From: Sphingomonas sp. GM_Shp_1
GTDB taxonomy: Bacteria > Pseudomonadota > Alphaproteobacteria > Sphingomonadales > Sphingomonadaceae
NCBI RefSeq assembly: GCF_026540895.1
Contig: NZ_JALNUR010000002.1
Coordinates: 124,001 to 188,000 of the forward strand
Direction: 5' to 3'
DNA length: 64,000 nucleotides
Position 1 is the stretch's first letter, and each line of letters begins with the position of its first letter. The notes below the pieces were generated by a model. It searched no databases, had not been told where the DNA came from, and saw only the letters and a program-made list of their open reading frames with translations. This document shows positions 35,227 through 44,880 of this stretch, one piece after another. Made by a program: the position numbers and the translations under genes.

Positions 35227-36069
35227 ATGGTCGCCTTAATGCAGGGTCGTAGACTCGACTTCGCTGGCGTGCTCCCAAGCGCAGCACGCGCGGTCATCAG
35301 CGATACGCTTGCGGATGATCCGAGCGCTGGTCGCCGGGTCTATGCGGCGCTCGCGCACAAGGTCTGGACCCTGCTGATCGAGCGGCGTTTCGACGCTGAA
35401 ATCCGCGACTGGCATGCGCTTCTCAACCAGTTCAAGGCGCATGTCCGCAAGGTGGATGCGGTATCGGCCGAGCGCGCCACCGCACTCGCCGATCTTCTGC
35501 GCGAGTCGATCAGCCTATCGGAGGCGAGCCCGGCTCGTGAGGTGGCCAAGCGACCCAATGCCCGGAGGATCCTTCAGACGCTGCACGAGGAGGGCGGCTT
35601 TGTTGCGCGACGTCGTCTTCTCGATACACTCGAGATGCGATCTTCGAACCTTTCCAATGTGCTGACCCAATTGGTCGCGCACAATCTCGTCGATCGCCGG
35701 GACAAGGGCAAGGAAGCCGAGTTCCGCCTGACAAGGTTCGGCAGCCAAGTGCTTCTGGGCGAGGATATCACGCTGGCCTTGCCGGTGTCGCAATCGCTAG
35801 CAGACGATCTGGCCAAGTTGGAGCGTCTTGTTATCAGCGTCAGCCTGGAATGGGAGTCGCAATGTTCCGCTCCTGGATCCTGGTGCCTTCCGAAATCCGC
35901 TGACCCGCTATTCGGCCCCGTTTCGATCAGCAATCTTTTTCTGCCAAACGATCATGCCGATACCGTGGAATGGCTCTCAGGCCGCCAGGCGCGTACACTT
36001 CCGACGCACCCGCAGACACTCGAGTTCATGCCGGCTCGAGCGCGAGCGGCGTTGACCGCATCGACCTGA
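35227..36069 (+). CDS. winged-helix regulator-like protein, second gene of the cassette
   Basis: 280 residues from ATG 35227, which has GAGGAG upstream; an earlier in-frame ATG at 35191 lacks one. A winged-helix core is clear at about residues 110-165: NARRILQTLHEEGGFVARRRLLDTLEM, recognition helix SSNLSNVLTQLVAHNLVDRR, then KGKEAEFRLTRFGSQVLLG. The N-terminal 100 residues are helical (IERRFDAEIRDWHALLNQFKAHVRK). The C-terminal 80 residues are unknown. It stands 17 bp before the giant gene, so it is probably both a regulator and co-transcribed partner. Family beyond MarR/wHTH-like is unresolved. Confidence 0.75.
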   Translation: MVALMQGRRLDFAGVLPSAARAVISDTLADDPSAGRRVYAALAHKVWTLLIERRFDAEIRDWHALLNQFKAHVRKVDAVSAERATALADLLRESISLSEASPAREVAKRPNARRILQTLHEEGGFVARRRLLDTLEMRSSNLSNVLTQLVAHNLVDRRDKGKEAEFRLTRFGSQVLLGEDITLALPVSQSLADDLAKLERLVISVSLEWESQCSAPGSWCLPKSADPLFGPVSISNLFLPNDHADTVEWLSGRQARTLPTHPQTLEFMPARARAALTAST

Positions 36070-36086
36070 TGTCGCGCTGAGGCCCT

Positions 36087-39000
36087 ATGGCATCCTCCAT
36101 AACCGCCATCGGCCTGAAAGTCGCGGCACCTGCCGTGTTGGCAGGATACCGCGCATTTCAATATGAACTGGCACGGCGATCGGATGACCGCCAGTCAGTC
36201 GATCTCGCGGGCCTTGACGATGTGCTGGACGAGGCACTGGCCGTATTGGCGGGATCGGCCTTGACCTTGTGGGGGACGGTTCAGGTCGCGGCAAAGGGGT
36301 TGGTTGCACGGCCTGCGCTTTTTCAGCACTCGGTGCCGCGGGCTTGGATCGCGACCGAGGAGGCGCAGACGGCGCTCAAAATGGCGGCCAGCGCTGCGCT
36401 TCGCGGTGACGACGATGCTCCCCATGCCGAACGCGCATTCAAACAATATATGCTGTTTGCCCGTGATGATCCGGCGGCACCGGAGGTCGGAGCGGTATAC
36501 GGCGAATCGCTGGACTTTTTGCTTCTCAGCTTGAGGCGTGCCTTCACGCCGGGCGACCGTGCGATATTGCAAGCGGTACATGGCCTGGGCGCGAAGTTGG
36601 AGGCTTGGCCCGAAAATACTGTCTTGATCGATGCGCACATCCACGAGCGGGTCGGCCGGTTGCGGGCCCAGCGTTTCTTCCGGTCGGCCAATAGCAGCGC
36701 CGATGCTGCGACTTTGATCGCAGAGTTGCTGGAGGGGCCGCTTCGTGGCGGGAGCGTGGACAGGCGCGCTTTTGCGCTCGCATGGTGTGCTCGCGTCTTG
36801 TCGTTTGCCGAACCCGGATTGGCGCAGGTCGCGATCGAGAAAGTGATCGCGCTGGGACGGTCCGAGCTTCTGGAGGCTAGAATCGCCCAGGCCTTCGTCG
36901 CGGCGGCGACTGACTTTGAAGCCGGGCTAAGATTGCTGGATGTCGATGAAAGCGGGACGGCGGCAACGGCGGTGTTTCAGATCTTGCGGCGGGGCCTGGG
37001 CACGCAGGCTGCGCTCGTCAGGGCACAGGAAGCCGGGATCGATATGTCTCACCTCGACAGCGATGGGCGCTATTCGCTGATCACCGCACTGATGGAGACG
37101 GGACAATGGGAACGCGCACTGGAGGCGACCCGGGCTCTTCAAATTGATGATTTCGAGGCCACGCCGGCGCTTTTGTGGATAACGGGAACCCTGCTTGTCG
37201 CAGTCCAGCTTCCCTCCGACCTCAAGTCGCTCGTGCTGCAGGATATACCTCAATATCCGCGCGCGCTCCCGCTCAGGGACGATGAGGCGTCGCGCGAACA
37301 GCGGCAGCTGGCCGGCACCTTCATGGAACGAGCCGCAGCGGCATGCGTGGATCTTGGTCTTTCACGTGAAGCGCAAGCGGCGACACGGTACAGCCTTTGG
37401 CTTCGCCTGCGCGATCCGCGCACGGCACCGGCGGCGCTCAAGGACCTGAAGCGCCGTATCGATATACCGGGAAGCGAACTCGTCTATCTTCCGCTCGCGC
37501 TCCCGTTCGACGTCGGGGTCGATCGTAGAAAGGCAGAGGAGCTCATCACGCGGCGCATAGCCAGGGGCCTTGGTGATGCCACTGACGTCGCGACAGCCAC
37601 GCTCGCTTTGCTGCTTGATCATGCCCGTCACAATCCGAAGGAGGCTTTAGCCTTTCTCGACAGGAATCGTCTTTTTATCAGTGACTTCCTTGACCCCCTG
37701 AGCCTGACCAATCTAGAGGTCAGCATTCTGATCAGCGCAGGCCGGCATGGCGATGCGACGGCGCTGCTCGAGGCCGCGAGTGCCACTCTGCCTGCCGAGA
37801 TGCATGCCGTTTTGCAAAGCGCGCTGGATCAGAGTGACTTCGAGCCCTCGCTCGAGGTGCTGGAGCAGCTTTACGCCGCCGAGCCGAAGACGGCACTGCT
37901 GGATCAATTGGTGCGCCGTTTTCGCGGACATGATTATGACCCGCGATTTCTCGTCTATGCTCGCCAATTACTGACCGAGCTGCCTACGCAAGACTCGGCG
38001 TTAGCGTGCCTTGCCTTCCTTGGCGATCACAACCGGGATGCCGAAGCCGCAGGGCTGATCGAGCTTCTGGGCAAGTTGGTCGACGAGAGCCCGCTGCTCG
38101 CTATACAGGCGGGCTGGGTCTACTTTAGGCTAGGCAATCTTCAACGTGCTGAAGTGATGCTGGCCAGCGTCGGGGACGGGGCGGTGGAAGAAGCGGCGAG
38201 GTCGCTGCGGTTCCATCTGCTGGTCTCGGGCGGCAATTGGGAGGCGATCGACGCCTTTCTCGAAGAGCAATGGCAGGCTCGCGCTACACGCTCGCCGCAG
38301 GAGCTCGCCAAGAGTGCGATGCTTGCGGCGCAGATACGGGCCAAACGTGTCGTCGATCTCGTGCGCGAGGCAGTGGCGCGAGCACCCGACGACGCGCAGG
38401 TGCTGGTCGCCGCCTATAGTGCGGCGACGACTGCGGGTCTCGAGGAAGCGATTCCCGAGGCGAGCCATTGGCTCATGCATGCAGCGGAGCTATCGGGCGA
38501 GGGAGGACCGATCGAGAAGCGATCGATTTCCGAATTGCTGGACAGCCGACCGGATTGGGAAGCCCGCGTTGACGAGGCGAACCGCGGCTGGGCCGAGGCA
38601 CAATTGCCGCTGGTCGGCGTCGCGATGATGCTGACGAGGCCTTGGCTGGAGTTGCAGCTGAGCCCGATGATCCACAACGCGGAGGGCGCCGATCATCGCC
38701 GTCAAGCGGTCCCGCTGTTTAGCGGCAGGGTTCGGATCGATGACACCGAGCGCTTCACCGGTGGAAGGGTCGCGCTTGATCGTCACGCTATCGTGACGCT
38801 GGCCGCAACCGGCGTATTGAGCAGCGTCGTGGCGGCGTTGGACGACATTCTCGTACCCCACGACCTTTTCAGTGACCTTTTCGAACAGCGCCAACGGGTT
38901 GCCTTTCACCAGCCAAGCAAAGTTGCTTTTGCCCATCGACTTCTCGAATTGCTGGCGCGTGGACGGGTCAAAGCGTTTGAGGCAAGCGTCTTGGCCGATG

Positions 39001-42000
39001 TCGGCCTCGTCAGCCAAATAGGACAAAGCCTGGCGGCCCTGCTTTGCGAAGCTGCGGCGCAGGAAGGCGGCCAGCATCTGCTCGTCCATCCTTTCCCGAT
39101 TACCCGTGTCGGCTCCTTGTTGTCCGAGCCTGTCGATCTTACGCGCTACGCATCGCATATCGTGAGCTGTTCGGCGGTGCTTGCAGCGTTGGACAGTGCC
39201 GGCCGTCTAAGCCAGGCAGAACGGAAACGCGCGGCCGACTATTTCGCGCTTCATGACGCCAGCTGGCCCGACGAACCCGCCATCACGCAAGGCGCCACAT
39301 TGTATCTCAGCGACCTGTCGGTTGACTATTTTCGTTATACCGGTCTGATCGATAAGATCGCCTTCGCGGGATTTACGGTCGTCGTCGCTAGGACCGAGAT
39401 CAACGAGGCTGAAGCACTCCGCGAAATGGAAGGCCAGAGCCGCGCGCTCGAGGAGGTCATCGACGAGGTACGCCGTGTGCTCGTCCCCGGGTTCGCGGCA
39501 GGTCGAATTCGTTTGGACGCGGCGCCTGTCGCAGGTGAGGGCGTTAGTACTTTTCCAGCCATCGTGACCAGCCTGGCTGCGGGAAGCGAGATACTGGTGA
39601 GTGATGATCGTGTCATCAATCGGCACACCAATTTCGAACTCCCGACCGGGCGCATACGGATCTTGACCTCGCTAGATCTGCTCGACCTCTTGGCGCGCAG
39701 TGAGCGCCTCGACGGGCAGGCAGTGTCGGAGGCGCGCTCGCGACTGCGACGAGGCGGTGTGACCTTCATCGGCACCTCGGCGGCCGAGCTTATCGCCCTG
39801 GTCGCCGAGGCGTCCGCGCAAGGCTTTCGCGAGACGGGGGAGCTCCGCGCAATCCGGGAGAATATCCGCATTGCGCAGAAGCGCGGCTGGTTCGATGCGC
39901 AAGTGGACATCGGATGGCTCACCATGATGCAGGGGGCCTTTGCCGATGCGATCGGTGCCCAGTGGAGCGAGGGGATCGAGGACGAAACAGCGCGAGCGGC
40001 GTCGCGCTGGCTTCTGTCCTGCTATCGGTCGCAAGATTGGGCACAAAGTGAGATGGGTGCTCCGTTGGAGGGCCTAGCTGTCAACGGCATGATGCTTGAC
40101 CTCGTCAAGCTTGCCTCTCTTTATGGTCGGATAGAGGTGGGCGCGCGTGAGCGCTACGCCGCGTGGTTTCGCGAGGAAGCCTTCGATCCGATCCTGATAT
40201 CCGAACCTCGCCTTGACGAGCCCTTCAAGCAGACCCTTCGCCATATGCTGGTTTCGATCGCAGATGAGGCTCGCGCCGAAACCCCGCAGGTCGATTTCCG
40301 TCAGGCGCTGGCGCTTGCACTGCGAACGCTGCCGGACTTTTTGCAGCTTCACATAGCGGATGACGATACTTTCCGGGTGCAGGCGGGCCAAACGATCGAA
40401 GCAACGGTCGAGATCGGCGAAGCCCAATTTTTGCGTAGTGTCTTTTATAAGGCCGCGGGCGCGGTCTACGCAAAACCCGACAAGAAGCGCGAGATCAGGG
40501 ACCAGGAAGGCCGACGCTGGACGCTGGGCACGGACGGCGTACGTGGCGGCTGGTCGCTACTGCTCGTCCGGGGCGGCCACCGATACCGGACGCGTGGGAT
40601 TATCGGCCTTCACCCGGACGCCGATGTGCGCGTGACGATGTTGGATGCGGCACTGGCCGACTTCGGCCATACCCCGTCAGCGCTCGCATTATGGCGCGAA
40701 CGGCTTGAGCATACTCGTCTCGATGTGCAGGCGCTAGACGCGCTGGACCGAGATGTGCGCGCGCTGCCGGGCGCTGTTGAGGGCTCGATACGAGAAAGTC
40801 TTGCGGCCAATGAAGCCAGTATCGCCCTGCTGGTGCCGCCGACACGGGCCTATTGGGAGGCGCTTGTGGGTGCGGGCGAGGCATCTCATCTTGACGACTA
40901 TCTGGCAAACGTCGGGCCTAGGCAAATTGCCAGGATCCGCGCCGATGCCATTGATGCGGACAAGATGCTGCTGTTGCTCGCCGCCCATTCCGCGGTGCTG
41001 GGTGATGGCCGATTCGGCACGCGAACGTTGCAGGAATGGTGCGCGCTCGGCGAATGGGCGTCGAGCGCGGGAGATCCTTTGGCCAAGGTCGGTTTCATCG
41101 AACTGGCGCTGCCCCACGCTTCGGACGACGAGGCGCTTGAGACACTGATCATTGCGCTTGTCGACGAGATCGAAGCGATCGATGCGGACGACGAGACCAG
41201 CAGCCTGCATCTCCTGTCTAGTCTGGCCATGTTTGTTGATGGGGAGCTCAGTCGCCTGGGGCTTTTGGCGGCCTGGCCGCCATTCCGACGTAGGCACGCC
41301 TCGTTGGCGCAAGCCGCCTTGATCTCGCGCGTGGTCGACGGAGAGGTCGACACGGCTCATTTCGCCCGTTTTTGTACCCGCGAGCGTGGCTGGCGCTATT
41401 TCGCGCAGAATCTCGTCGATATGCAGCGGGAGCCTTATTGGCGCCCCGATCTCATCGCCACCTCGCAGCTGCGTCATGAGATGATCGGACGCATCGTGAA
41501 TGCGGCGGGTGGCGTTGGCGAAGTGTTGAGCGAGCGGCTCAGGCGACGCCTGTTGGCCGATCATGAAAGTTTGCGGGCGCGGATGACCTTCCCGCAAATA
41601 TTCTGGCCGGGTCCGCTGGAGGGGGGGAACCGTCTGCCCGCTCTGCCGGATGATTTGTGCAACCAGCTTGATCAGGCGCTCGCACAAGAGACGCCGACCC
41701 TTGAGATGTTGACGTTGCTCGTCAACGCCGCGGCCATGTTCACTATTCCTGCGGATCTTGCCGAGCGTGCCTCAGCACGGATCTGCAGCGCCGGCTTCAG
41801 CCTCCTGGCCTTGATACCGGCAGAAACACTTTATGGACATTTGACCGGGTTGGCGCTTGTCGCCGCGTCCCACCGTCTCGAAGCGTTGGCCGATGCGGTT
41901 CGGTTGCTGGCGCGGCTCCATCGGCATCAAGTAGCATGGCCGGTGGCGGAGGAAGTGCAGCTTGCGCTCTACGCCGCCGCATCGCGCACGGATACGTCAG

Positions 42001-42173
42001 AGTGGCGCGCATATCTTGGGCATTGGCTCGCCGAGGTGTCGGCGAGCAGCGACGATAGCGCGTTTGCCGAGCAGCTACTCGATTGGATCGAGGCCTTGAA
42101 CGAGATTGACCCCGTGCTACGCACCCGAACGGCTAGTACGGTGGCCGCGATCCGTCTGTTGCTTGATCGGTAG
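36087..42173 (+). CDS. 2028-residue protein with helical repeats and PIN-like segments
   Basis: Very large soluble protein, no signal peptide and no Walker motif found. Residues about 30-880 are dominated by alpha-helical pairs resembling TPR/superhelical repeats (for example AGWVYFRLGNLQRAEVMLASVG near 675). Between about 890 and 1240 are PIN-like blocks. One is VALDRHAIVTLAATGVL followed by ALDDILVPHDLF (about 894-930). Another is LYLSDLSVDYFRYTGL (about 1071), then TEINEAEAL, ILVSDDRVINRHTNF (about 1170) and ILTSLDLLDLLAR. This acidic spacing suits a nuclease fold. The C-terminal 750 residues are again helical. Known large helical-repeat plus nuclease proteins act in conflict or RNA-processing systems; a role here is inference. 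It begins 17 bp after the winged-helix gene and ends 9 bp before the next. Confidence 0.75.
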   Translation: MASSITAIGLKVAAPAVLAGYRAFQYELARRSDDRQSVDLAGLDDVLDEALAVLAGSALTLWGTVQVAAKGLVARPALFQHSVPRAWIATEEAQTALKMAASAALRGDDDAPHAERAFKQYMLFARDDPAAPEVGAVYGESLDFLLLSLRRAFTPGDRAILQAVHGLGAKLEAWPENTVLIDAHIHERVGRLRAQRFFRSANSSADAATLIAELLEGPLRGGSVDRRAFALAWCARVLSFAEPGLAQVAIEKVIALGRSELLEARIAQAFVAAATDFEAGLRLLDVDESGTAATAVFQILRRGLGTQAALVRAQEAGIDMSHLDSDGRYSLITALMETGQWERALEATRALQIDDFEATPALLWITGTLLVAVQLPSDLKSLVLQDIPQYPRALPLRDDEASREQRQLAGTFMERAAAACVDLGLSREAQAATRYSLWLRLRDPRTAPAALKDLKRRIDIPGSELVYLPLALPFDVGVDRRKAEELITRRIARGLGDATDVATATLALLLDHARHNPKEALAFLDRNRLFISDFLDPLSLTNLEVSILISAGRHGDATALLEAASATLPAEMHAVLQSALDQSDFEPSLEVLEQLYAAEPKTALLDQLVRRFRGHDYDPRFLVYARQLLTELPTQDSALACLAFLGDHNRDAEAAGLIELLGKLVDESPLLAIQAGWVYFRLGNLQRAEVMLASVGDGAVEEAARSLRFHLLVSGGNWEAIDAFLEEQWQARATRSPQELAKSAMLAAQIRAKRVVDLVREAVARAPDDAQVLVAAYSAATTAGLEEAIPEASHWLMHAAELSGEGGPIEKRSISELLDSRPDWEARVDEANRGWAEAQLPLVGVAMMLTRPWLELQLSPMIHNAEGADHRRQAVPLFSGRVRIDDTERFTGGRVALDRHAIVTLAATGVLSSVVAALDDILVPHDLFSDLFEQRQRVAFHQPSKVAFAHRLLELLARGRVKAFEASVLADVGLVSQIGQSLAALLCEAAAQEGGQHLLVHPFPITRVGSLLSEPVDLTRYASHIVSCSAVLAALDSAGRLSQAERKRAADYFALHDASWPDEPAITQGATLYLSDLSVDYFRYTGLIDKIAFAGFTVVVARTEINEAEALREMEGQSRALEEVIDEVRRVLVPGFAAGRIRLDAAPVAGEGVSTFPAIVTSLAAGSEILVSDDRVINRHTNFELPTGRIRILTSLDLLDLLARSERLDGQAVSEARSRLRRGGVTFIGTSAAELIALVAEASAQGFRETGELRAIRENIRIAQKRGWFDAQVDIGWLTMMQGAFADAIGAQWSEGIEDETARAASRWLLSCYRSQDWAQSEMGAPLEGLAVNGMMLDLVKLASLYGRIEVGARERYAAWFREEAFDPILISEPRLDEPFKQTLRHMLVSIADEARAETPQVDFRQALALALRTLPDFLQLHIADDDTFRVQAGQTIEATVEIGEAQFLRSVFYKAAGAVYAKPDKKREIRDQEGRRWTLGTDGVRGGWSLLLVRGGHRYRTRGIIGLHPDADVRVTMLDAALADFGHTPSALALWRERLEHTRLDVQALDALDRDVRALPGAVEGSIRESLAANEASIALLVPPTRAYWEALVGAGEASHLDDYLANVGPRQIARIRADAIDADKMLLLLAAHSAVLGDGRFGTRTLQEWCALGEWASSAGDPLAKVGFIELALPHASDDEALETLIIALVDEIEAIDADDETSSLHLLSSLAMFVDGELSRLGLLAAWPPFRRRHASLAQAALISRVVDGEVDTAHFARFCTRERGWRYFAQNLVDMQREPYWRPDLIATSQLRHEMIGRIVNAAGGVGEVLSERLRRRLLADHESLRARMTFPQIFWPGPLEGGNRLPALPDDLCNQLDQALAQETPTLEMLTLLVNAAAMFTIPADLAERASARICSAGFSLLALIPAETLYGHLTGLALVAASHRLEALADAVRLLARLHRHQVAWPVAEEVQLALYAAASRTDTSEWRAYLGHWLAEVSASSDDSAFAEQLLDWIEALNEIDPVLRTRTASTVAAIRLLLDR

Positions 42174-42182
42174 GACGTCCTG

Positions 42183-42914
42183 GTGGCGACGGTTAGCATC
42201 TTCGATTTTCTCGCTCGCTGCCAGCCATTGTCAGATGGCTTTGCGGCGTTGGAGGCTGGGGATATCTGGCGCCTTGGGAGTGTCCTGTATGCGCGAGCGG
42301 GCGCATCCACGGCGCTGGTGCAAAAGGCATCCGTTTACGGCGAGGCATATCAGTTCGCCGGGCTCTGGGCGTTGCCAGGAGGGATGGTACGCGCCGAGAC
42401 TGGCTATAACGGCAATCATCATGGTTGCTTCGACCTGATACGTCAGTCGCTCGTGTCGCGAGCAGCTCTGGAATGCGGGCTGCAACTGTCAGATATGATC
42501 GATTTGGGGACGACCGATCGGCTTGGTCCGATCGTCACTAGCTATACAGCCAAGGAGCGGCAGCGGTTCACGTTGATGACGGTTCAGAGGTGTCGCGTCG
42601 GCACTGCGGTGTGCTTGTCGTCGAAAGATCGGTCGATCGCCTCGGCAGAATGGCATGAGCCTCCGTTGGAGTGGGGACAATTAGCACCGGGCAATCGGCT
42701 GGCGCTCGCCCATCTCCTTTGGGCAGAACTTAGCGAGACCCAACGCGCTACGGCGAGACGAGCGGTAGAATTTGCATTGGAGCAGTGCGCAGACTGGGCA
42801 GAGACGGCTGGGGTCGTCGCACCGCCGTCGCCATGGGCGGACGGTACGGCGATCGCCCGTTGGCGAACGGCGTGGCCTTATTCCTTCAACGAGCCTGATC
42901 TGCCATGTGATTAA
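42183..42914 (+). CDS. Nudix-like protein with degenerate Nudix box
   Basis: 243 residues; start GTG 42183, 9 bp after the giant gene's stop. The stretch FAGLWALPGGMVRAETG followed by DLIRQSLVSRAALECGL resembles a Nudix fold (strand, GG, then the Nudix helix). The catalytic R-E-U-x-E-E glutamates are not all there: the helix reads SRAALECGL. The domain may therefore bind rather than hydrolyse a nucleoside-diphosphate ligand, or use altered catalysis. The C-terminal half is helical and unknown. It closes the four-gene cassette. Confidence 0.65.
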   Translation: MATVSIFDFLARCQPLSDGFAALEAGDIWRLGSVLYARAGASTALVQKASVYGEAYQFAGLWALPGGMVRAETGYNGNHHGCFDLIRQSLVSRAALECGLQLSDMIDLGTTDRLGPIVTSYTAKERQRFTLMTVQRCRVGTAVCLSSKDRSIASAEWHEPPLEWGQLAPGNRLALAHLLWAELSETQRATARRAVEFALEQCADWAETAGVVAPPSPWADGTAIARWRTAWPYSFNEPDLPCD

Positions 42915-43400
42915 GGCGGCGTTTTGGATGGAAATCATCTTGGCGTTAGGTCGCCGTAATGGAAGGCATTTCTCCTGCCAAAGGCTCGGCGGTCGTGCCT
43001 CACGGGGGTAGTGTAGGTGAGGAGTAATCATCGAACATTTCCGGACAGGTTAGGTTGCGATATCCAACCAACGGAAACCCCGATGCCGACGGACCTGCCT
43101 GAACTTTCTTTCTTCGCCGACAAACCTTTTAACCCTCGATTCATGTTGTCGGAGATTGATCGGCTCACTTCCTGATTTTGCAGGCGATGGGTATTTCAGG
43201 GAGCGACCCCGTCCCGGAATACCACCTGTTCCGGGGCATTCGCGAATGGCAGCTCTTGGCTGAACCCGCCGTCCAATGAGGCCGCTGCGGATGGCAGATT
43301 TGTCCCACAGGCCGACATTGTAGCGATGCGCGAACGACCAACGCGATTGATTTTGGGGATTGCGAGAACCGCCACATGGCGACGCACGACGTCGGGGCGA
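42915..43400. other. non-coding junction after the four-gene cassette
   Basis: 486 bp. It contains the right copy of the 29-base repeat (43244-43272). It also holds a 30-codon ORF at 43083-43175 (MPTDLPELSFFADKPFNPRF, ending DRLTS) with no clear ribosome site and no recognised match. No terminator with a T-run was found. Confidence 0.5.
43244..43272 (-). repeat. short dispersed repeat, right copy (inverted)
   Basis: The reverse complement agrees with 33441-33469 at 25 of 29 bases, including the block GCCAAGAGCTGCC. Together they flank the four-gene cassette in opposite orientation. They may be remnants of a common dispersed element rather than the ends of the cassette. Confidence 0.6.
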
Positions 43401-44702
43401 TCATTCATCCCCCGTGCCGCCAAAGCGCGGCGTGTAGATTTCGCCCGGGGTTCGCCATGTAAGGAGCGCCTCGACAGGATCTTGCCCTCTCAATAGGGCA
43501 CGGCCGCTTTCTAGCCGTTGCCTTGCAGCCTGAGCATCGCTTTCAAGGAGGCCAGCAAGCTGCGTTTCCACGGCATCGAAGAAGCGTCGAATGCTCATCG
43601 CTCTGGTCCAGTGCTCGATGACCTTGTCAAGCTGCGCGGCGCTGTCGACCTTGGATTGTTCGATCCGCTTCTTGTCCTCAGCTCGATCGCGGGCTTCCAG
43701 CTCGGTCAGCCACTTCTTGTGAGCGATCTCGGCGCGGAGCCGAGCCGCTTCGATACGGGTCACCAGTTCGGGGGCCATGTCTTCGACAGCGCGAACGAGG
43801 CCGGGTATCTTGGATGCCAAGCTGGCTGAACCGGCTTCCTGCCAATGGTTGGTCCAGAAGACGTTGTGGTAGGGCGAGTAGGCGATGAGCCGCAGGCGGC
43901 TTGACGGCATGTCTTTCGTGGTGGTGAAACTGTAGCAGTTCTCCCCTCGCCTGGGCGGGACATGGTCGCGCTCAGGAATATACCCGCCATCGATGTATCG
44001 CACGGCGACATTCTCGGACATCTCGACGATCGCGAGACCGATGGCCACCGACCCGATATAGACGACCGTCGGACGCTGGGGAGACCAAAGGCGTCTTGCG
44101 CTCCAGCGCTCCTTGGGCTGGCCGACAGCTTCGCGCTCATCAGCCGATATGCCCCAGAGCTCCTCGTCTGGCGGTGCCATGACCACCCGGTGCCCTTTGG
44201 ATTCGAAGGCATTGAAGAGGTCATTGGCAAAGGCGAGCGCCTTTTCGAGGCCCGATGCCGAGGCATTCACGTCAACGAGCAGGCGCTTGTGCGGTTTGAG
44301 ATGGGAATGCTTGTCGACTGGTCGGCCGCTTTCGAAATGGTGCCGTGCCCCGCTGATCATGCGGTGGATGGTCCCTGCCGCGATCCGCACGCGCCGCTTT
44401 GCTGTTGGCGCAGCCGGCGTACGGGGCCGGGGCGCCGCAGCTTCAGCCGTTGGCCGTTGCGTATGGCGAGACCAGGTAAGCTGATCACCGGGCTGCGCTT
44501 CCGGCAAGCACGGAGGCGGCGGAGCCTTGCCGACCGCAAGCTTGGCCCAATAGCCCTGCGGCGGCCTCGGCACATTGAGCATGGCACAGACGCGAGCGAG
44601 ATAGCTGCCGGATACGCCGAAGCGCTTGGCGGCATGCATCATCGGCTCGGACCAGATGATGTCATAGAGTTCGTCGCGGCCGCAGCCATCACGAGCGGTC
44701 AT
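43401..44702 (-). CDS. HTH-containing protein of unknown function, common in accessory DNA
   Basis: 433 residues from ATG 44702, which has AAGGAG about 10 bases upstream; an ATG at 44711 is too close to that site. The N-terminus (GRDELYDIIWSEPMMHAAKRFGVSGSYLARVC, then MLNVPRPPQGYWAKLAVGKA) is a conserved HTH-like module found at the start of many plasmid and genomic-island hypothetical proteins. A middle mixed domain is followed by a coiled-coil-prone segment (EIAHKKWLTELEARDRAEDKKRIEQSKVD split by short gaps) and a conserved C-terminal ALLTWRTPGEIYTP. Function unknown; probably DNA-associated. Confidence 0.75.
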   Translation of the reverse strand: MTARDGCGRDELYDIIWSEPMMHAAKRFGVSGSYLARVCAMLNVPRPPQGYWAKLAVGKAPPPPCLPEAQPGDQLTWSRHTQRPTAEAAAPRPRTPAAPTAKRRVRIAAGTIHRMISGARHHFESGRPVDKHSHLKPHKRLLVDVNASASGLEKALAFANDLFNAFESKGHRVVMAPPDEELWGISADEREAVGQPKERWSARRLWSPQRPTVVYIGSVAIGLAIVEMSENVAVRYIDGGYIPERDHVPPRRGENCYSFTTTKDMPSSRLRLIAYSPYHNVFWTNHWQEAGSASLASKIPGLVRAVEDMAPELVTRIEAARLRAEIAHKKWLTELEARDRAEDKKRIEQSKVDSAAQLDKVIEHWTRAMSIRRFFDAVETQLAGLLESDAQAARQRLESGRALLRGQDPVEALLTWRTPGEIYTPRFGGTGDE

Positions 44703-44880
44703 CGGGGCCATGCTCCTTGCAGATCACAGGCAAGATAACATGGCCGGGATGACGTCTCGGTGGCGTCGGATCGTCATCGGGCAGGATTCCAGCAAGGACG
44801 CTTCGGCCCCGCCCCCGCCGCCTCCTGCCGAAGAGAGCGCAGGCCCTAAAGGGACAGCGGCTATAGGACCGACCCTGCGC

